Source: Candidatus Uabimicrobium amorphum (lineage in GTDB: Bacteria > Planctomycetota > Uabimicrobiia > Uabimicrobiales > Uabimicrobiaceae). Taken from it: a stretch of 64,000 bases of DNA. Where the stretch lies: the NCBI RefSeq assembly GCF_009002475.1, contig NZ_AP019860.1, positions 6,834,501-6,898,500 of the forward strand, read 5' to 3'. This document shows, in pieces, positions 62,682-64,000 of the stretch. A model generated the notes under the pieces. That model did not search any database. It had not been told where the DNA came from and saw only the letters and a list, made by a program, of their open reading frames with translations. Position 1 is the stretch's first letter. Each line of letters starts with the position of its first letter. Both the position numbers and the translations under genes were made by a program.

Positions 62682-63983
62682 CTAAAACTTATCCGGAGTA
62701 GTCTTTGGCGTTTCACTCATGGTTTTCTCGATCATAAACGCGCTTTTGGTTCCCATTGTGGCAAACAACTTTTGCAGTACGTTATTTACCGCGCGCGCTG
62801 TTGCCGGGGAAAGATAACGAAAATCTATTTTTTTGATATCCGAATATTTTAAAATTTTCTTGGCGTCTTTCTCCGAAATAGCCCACTCTCCCGAGTACCC
62901 TTGGAAAGCTTTTAAAATAGTGTTTAACGCCCATTTTTGGTATTGATCAAGTTGCTTTTGTACTAATTCTTTGTCTTTTTCGTACATTTCCTCGATCATT
63001 TTCCGCGCTTGGTGACGTATTGTTTCCGACAGGATACTTTGGTACGCCTTTTCGCTTATCTCGATTTTTTTTTGCAAGTGCTTTCTCGATGTATGCACTC
63101 TTGTCCAGCTATAGATGCGAATACCTTTCGCCCACCTTTGCTGTTCTTGTATGGTACTCAAATACCTTTGCGATTTTTTTTGGGCAATTCTTTCTGCGAG
63201 TTCTCTTTGTCTAATTTCGAGTTGCGATACTTTTTGTCGCAATTCATCGGGAATCTCACTGAGGTCTTTTTTTTGTAGAAACACTAAAGTGCTCTTTGCT
63301 GATTGTAATATCGGTGTATTGGTTTCGTGACGCCAATGGTTGTTTTTTACTTTTTGCAACTGTTGCGCAACCACTTTACATTTTTTTTGCACCGTTTCGA
63401 TCAGCACCAACAAATCAAGCTCTTTTTTTACCGCATATTGCAACGCAATGTCACCTTGCCGCGAAGCGGCCATCAGAATTTGCTGTAGCTCATAAATGAG
63501 TTGCTGTAAACGCGATAAATTTTGATAAATATTTTCGATGGGTGTTTTTGTGATCCTTTGATATCTCTGCTGCCAGTCAATTTTTTGTGCAAATGGTATA
63601 GAGTATACCGCTTTACCTACCGCAACATTTTTTTCAAAGAACTGTATTTGTACTTCAACTTGAGGAAGCGCAAAGTTCTCATTACACAATATGGTAAACC
63701 ACAGGGTTTGATTCGCGGACAACAGGCAGTGCTTTGCAAAACTTTTGGAAATAACAAACACGTTTTGTGGAACCATCACTTCAATGCGACAATCGGCAAC
63801 GGGGTGCTGCGTCTGAACAGACATAAAAATTTGTATCGCTTCAAAAGCATTTGCCACAGAGTCGCCATTTCCTTGCGAACGAATAGAGTTTTGGTCAGAA
63901 TGCTTTGTCACATGACAATGTATTTTGTCGTTAGCGAATAGGACACTTGCAAAAAGAATAATGAAAAACCATATCCGATACAT
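62682..63983 (-). CDS. Secreted hypothetical protein with coiled coil
   Basis: A 433-residue protein behind AAGGA. A signal peptide (cleavage after LFA, about residue 17) precedes a beta-rich domain of about 115 residues (IQIFMSVQTQHPVADCRIEV, LWFTILCNENF) that could be an immunoglobulin-like fold, then helical coiled-coil segments (about 150-345) rich in Gln, Lys and Arg (RQRELAERIAQKKSQRY). The tail (about 350-433) is helical with an ARAVNNVLQKLF segment. I do not recognise a family. It is the first gene of a possible pair with the LRR gene downstream, although a hairpin separates them. Confidence 0.7.
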   Translation of the reverse strand: MYRIWFFIILFASVLFANDKIHCHVTKHSDQNSIRSQGNGDSVANAFEAIQIFMSVQTQHPVADCRIEVMVPQNVFVISKSFAKHCLLSANQTLWFTILCNENFALPQVEVQIQFFEKNVAVGKAVYSIPFAQKIDWQQRYQRITKTPIENIYQNLSRLQQLIYELQQILMAASRQGDIALQYAVKKELDLLVLIETVQKKCKVVAQQLQKVKNNHWRHETNTPILQSAKSTLVFLQKKDLSEIPDELRQKVSQLEIRQRELAERIAQKKSQRYLSTIQEQQRWAKGIRIYSWTRVHTSRKHLQKKIEISEKAYQSILSETIRHQARKMIEEMYEKDKELVQKQLDQYQKWALNTILKAFQGYSGEWAISEKDAKKILKYSDIKKIDFRYLSPATARAVNNVLQKLFATMGTKSAFMIEKTMSETPKTTPDKF

Positions 63984-64000
63984 TTTTGTCTTCCTTTGTA

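Overview
The window looks chromosomal, from a low-GC, Gram-negative-type bacterium with a very large signalling repertoire. Signal peptides, lipoboxes, a periplasm-directed carbonic anhydrase, a TesA/ABC/FtsX-type export module and a sigma-54-type promoter all point to a two-membrane cell. Seven Ser/Thr kinase genes (eight kinase domains), secreted TPR-CHAT proteins, DUF4384 domains, LRR proteins, VIT-vWA proteins and a giant MG2/alpha-2-macroglobulin-like protein fit the Planctomycetota, and the low GC recalls the Candidatus Uabimicrobium type. That placement is an inference from gene content only. I see no tRNA, rRNA, CRISPR array, transposase or phage gene.

Layout. 1-6.4 kb: the N-terminal part of a kinase gene, a YceK-like lipoprotein, a secreted TPR-CHAT protein and, divergently, a transmembrane kinase with an extracytoplasmic DUF4384-like region. 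6.5-11.7 kb: a TPR/coiled-coil membrane protein with seven 23-residue repeats, a 47-codon gene behind a good sigma-54 promoter, a DUF4384-like lipoprotein, a small LRR protein and a SLOG-like protein. 11.7-19.3 kb: a secreted tandem beta-carbonic anhydrase and a 2060-residue MG2-like protein. 19.3-25.8 kb: a minus-strand operon of a C2-like/coiled-coil secreted protein, a DUF4384 kinase and a second TPR-CHAT protein. 25.9-39.3 kb: a long co-directional run with a TesA-like lipoprotein, ABC ATPase and FtsX-type permease, then an FHA-GAF-PAS-GGDEF-EAL protein, two kinases, an alpha/beta hydrolase and an orphan. 39.3-44.8 kb: a double-kinase polytopic membrane protein between two related sets of intergenic direct repeats. 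44.8-64 kb: trigger factor, VIT-vWA protein, FHA/HEAT kinase, amidase, small secreted and membrane proteins, GNAT, photolyase, DUF2225/HEAT protein, an NTT-like transporter, an LRR protein and a secreted coiled-coil protein.

How the genes may work together. Twice in 26 kb a membrane kinase with a DUF4384-type outer domain sits next to a TPR-CHAT protein that has a signal peptide, a C-terminal membrane anchor and a short basic tail. DUF4384 is known elsewhere fused to caspase-like peptidases, so a kinase plus exported caspase-like protease pair is the best candidate here for an undescribed system. A second theme is kinase/c-di-GMP crosstalk at 29.8-37.9 kb. Starts were moved downstream of the longest reading frame wherever an AGGA-type ribosome binding site 6-9 bases ahead of an ATG supported it.
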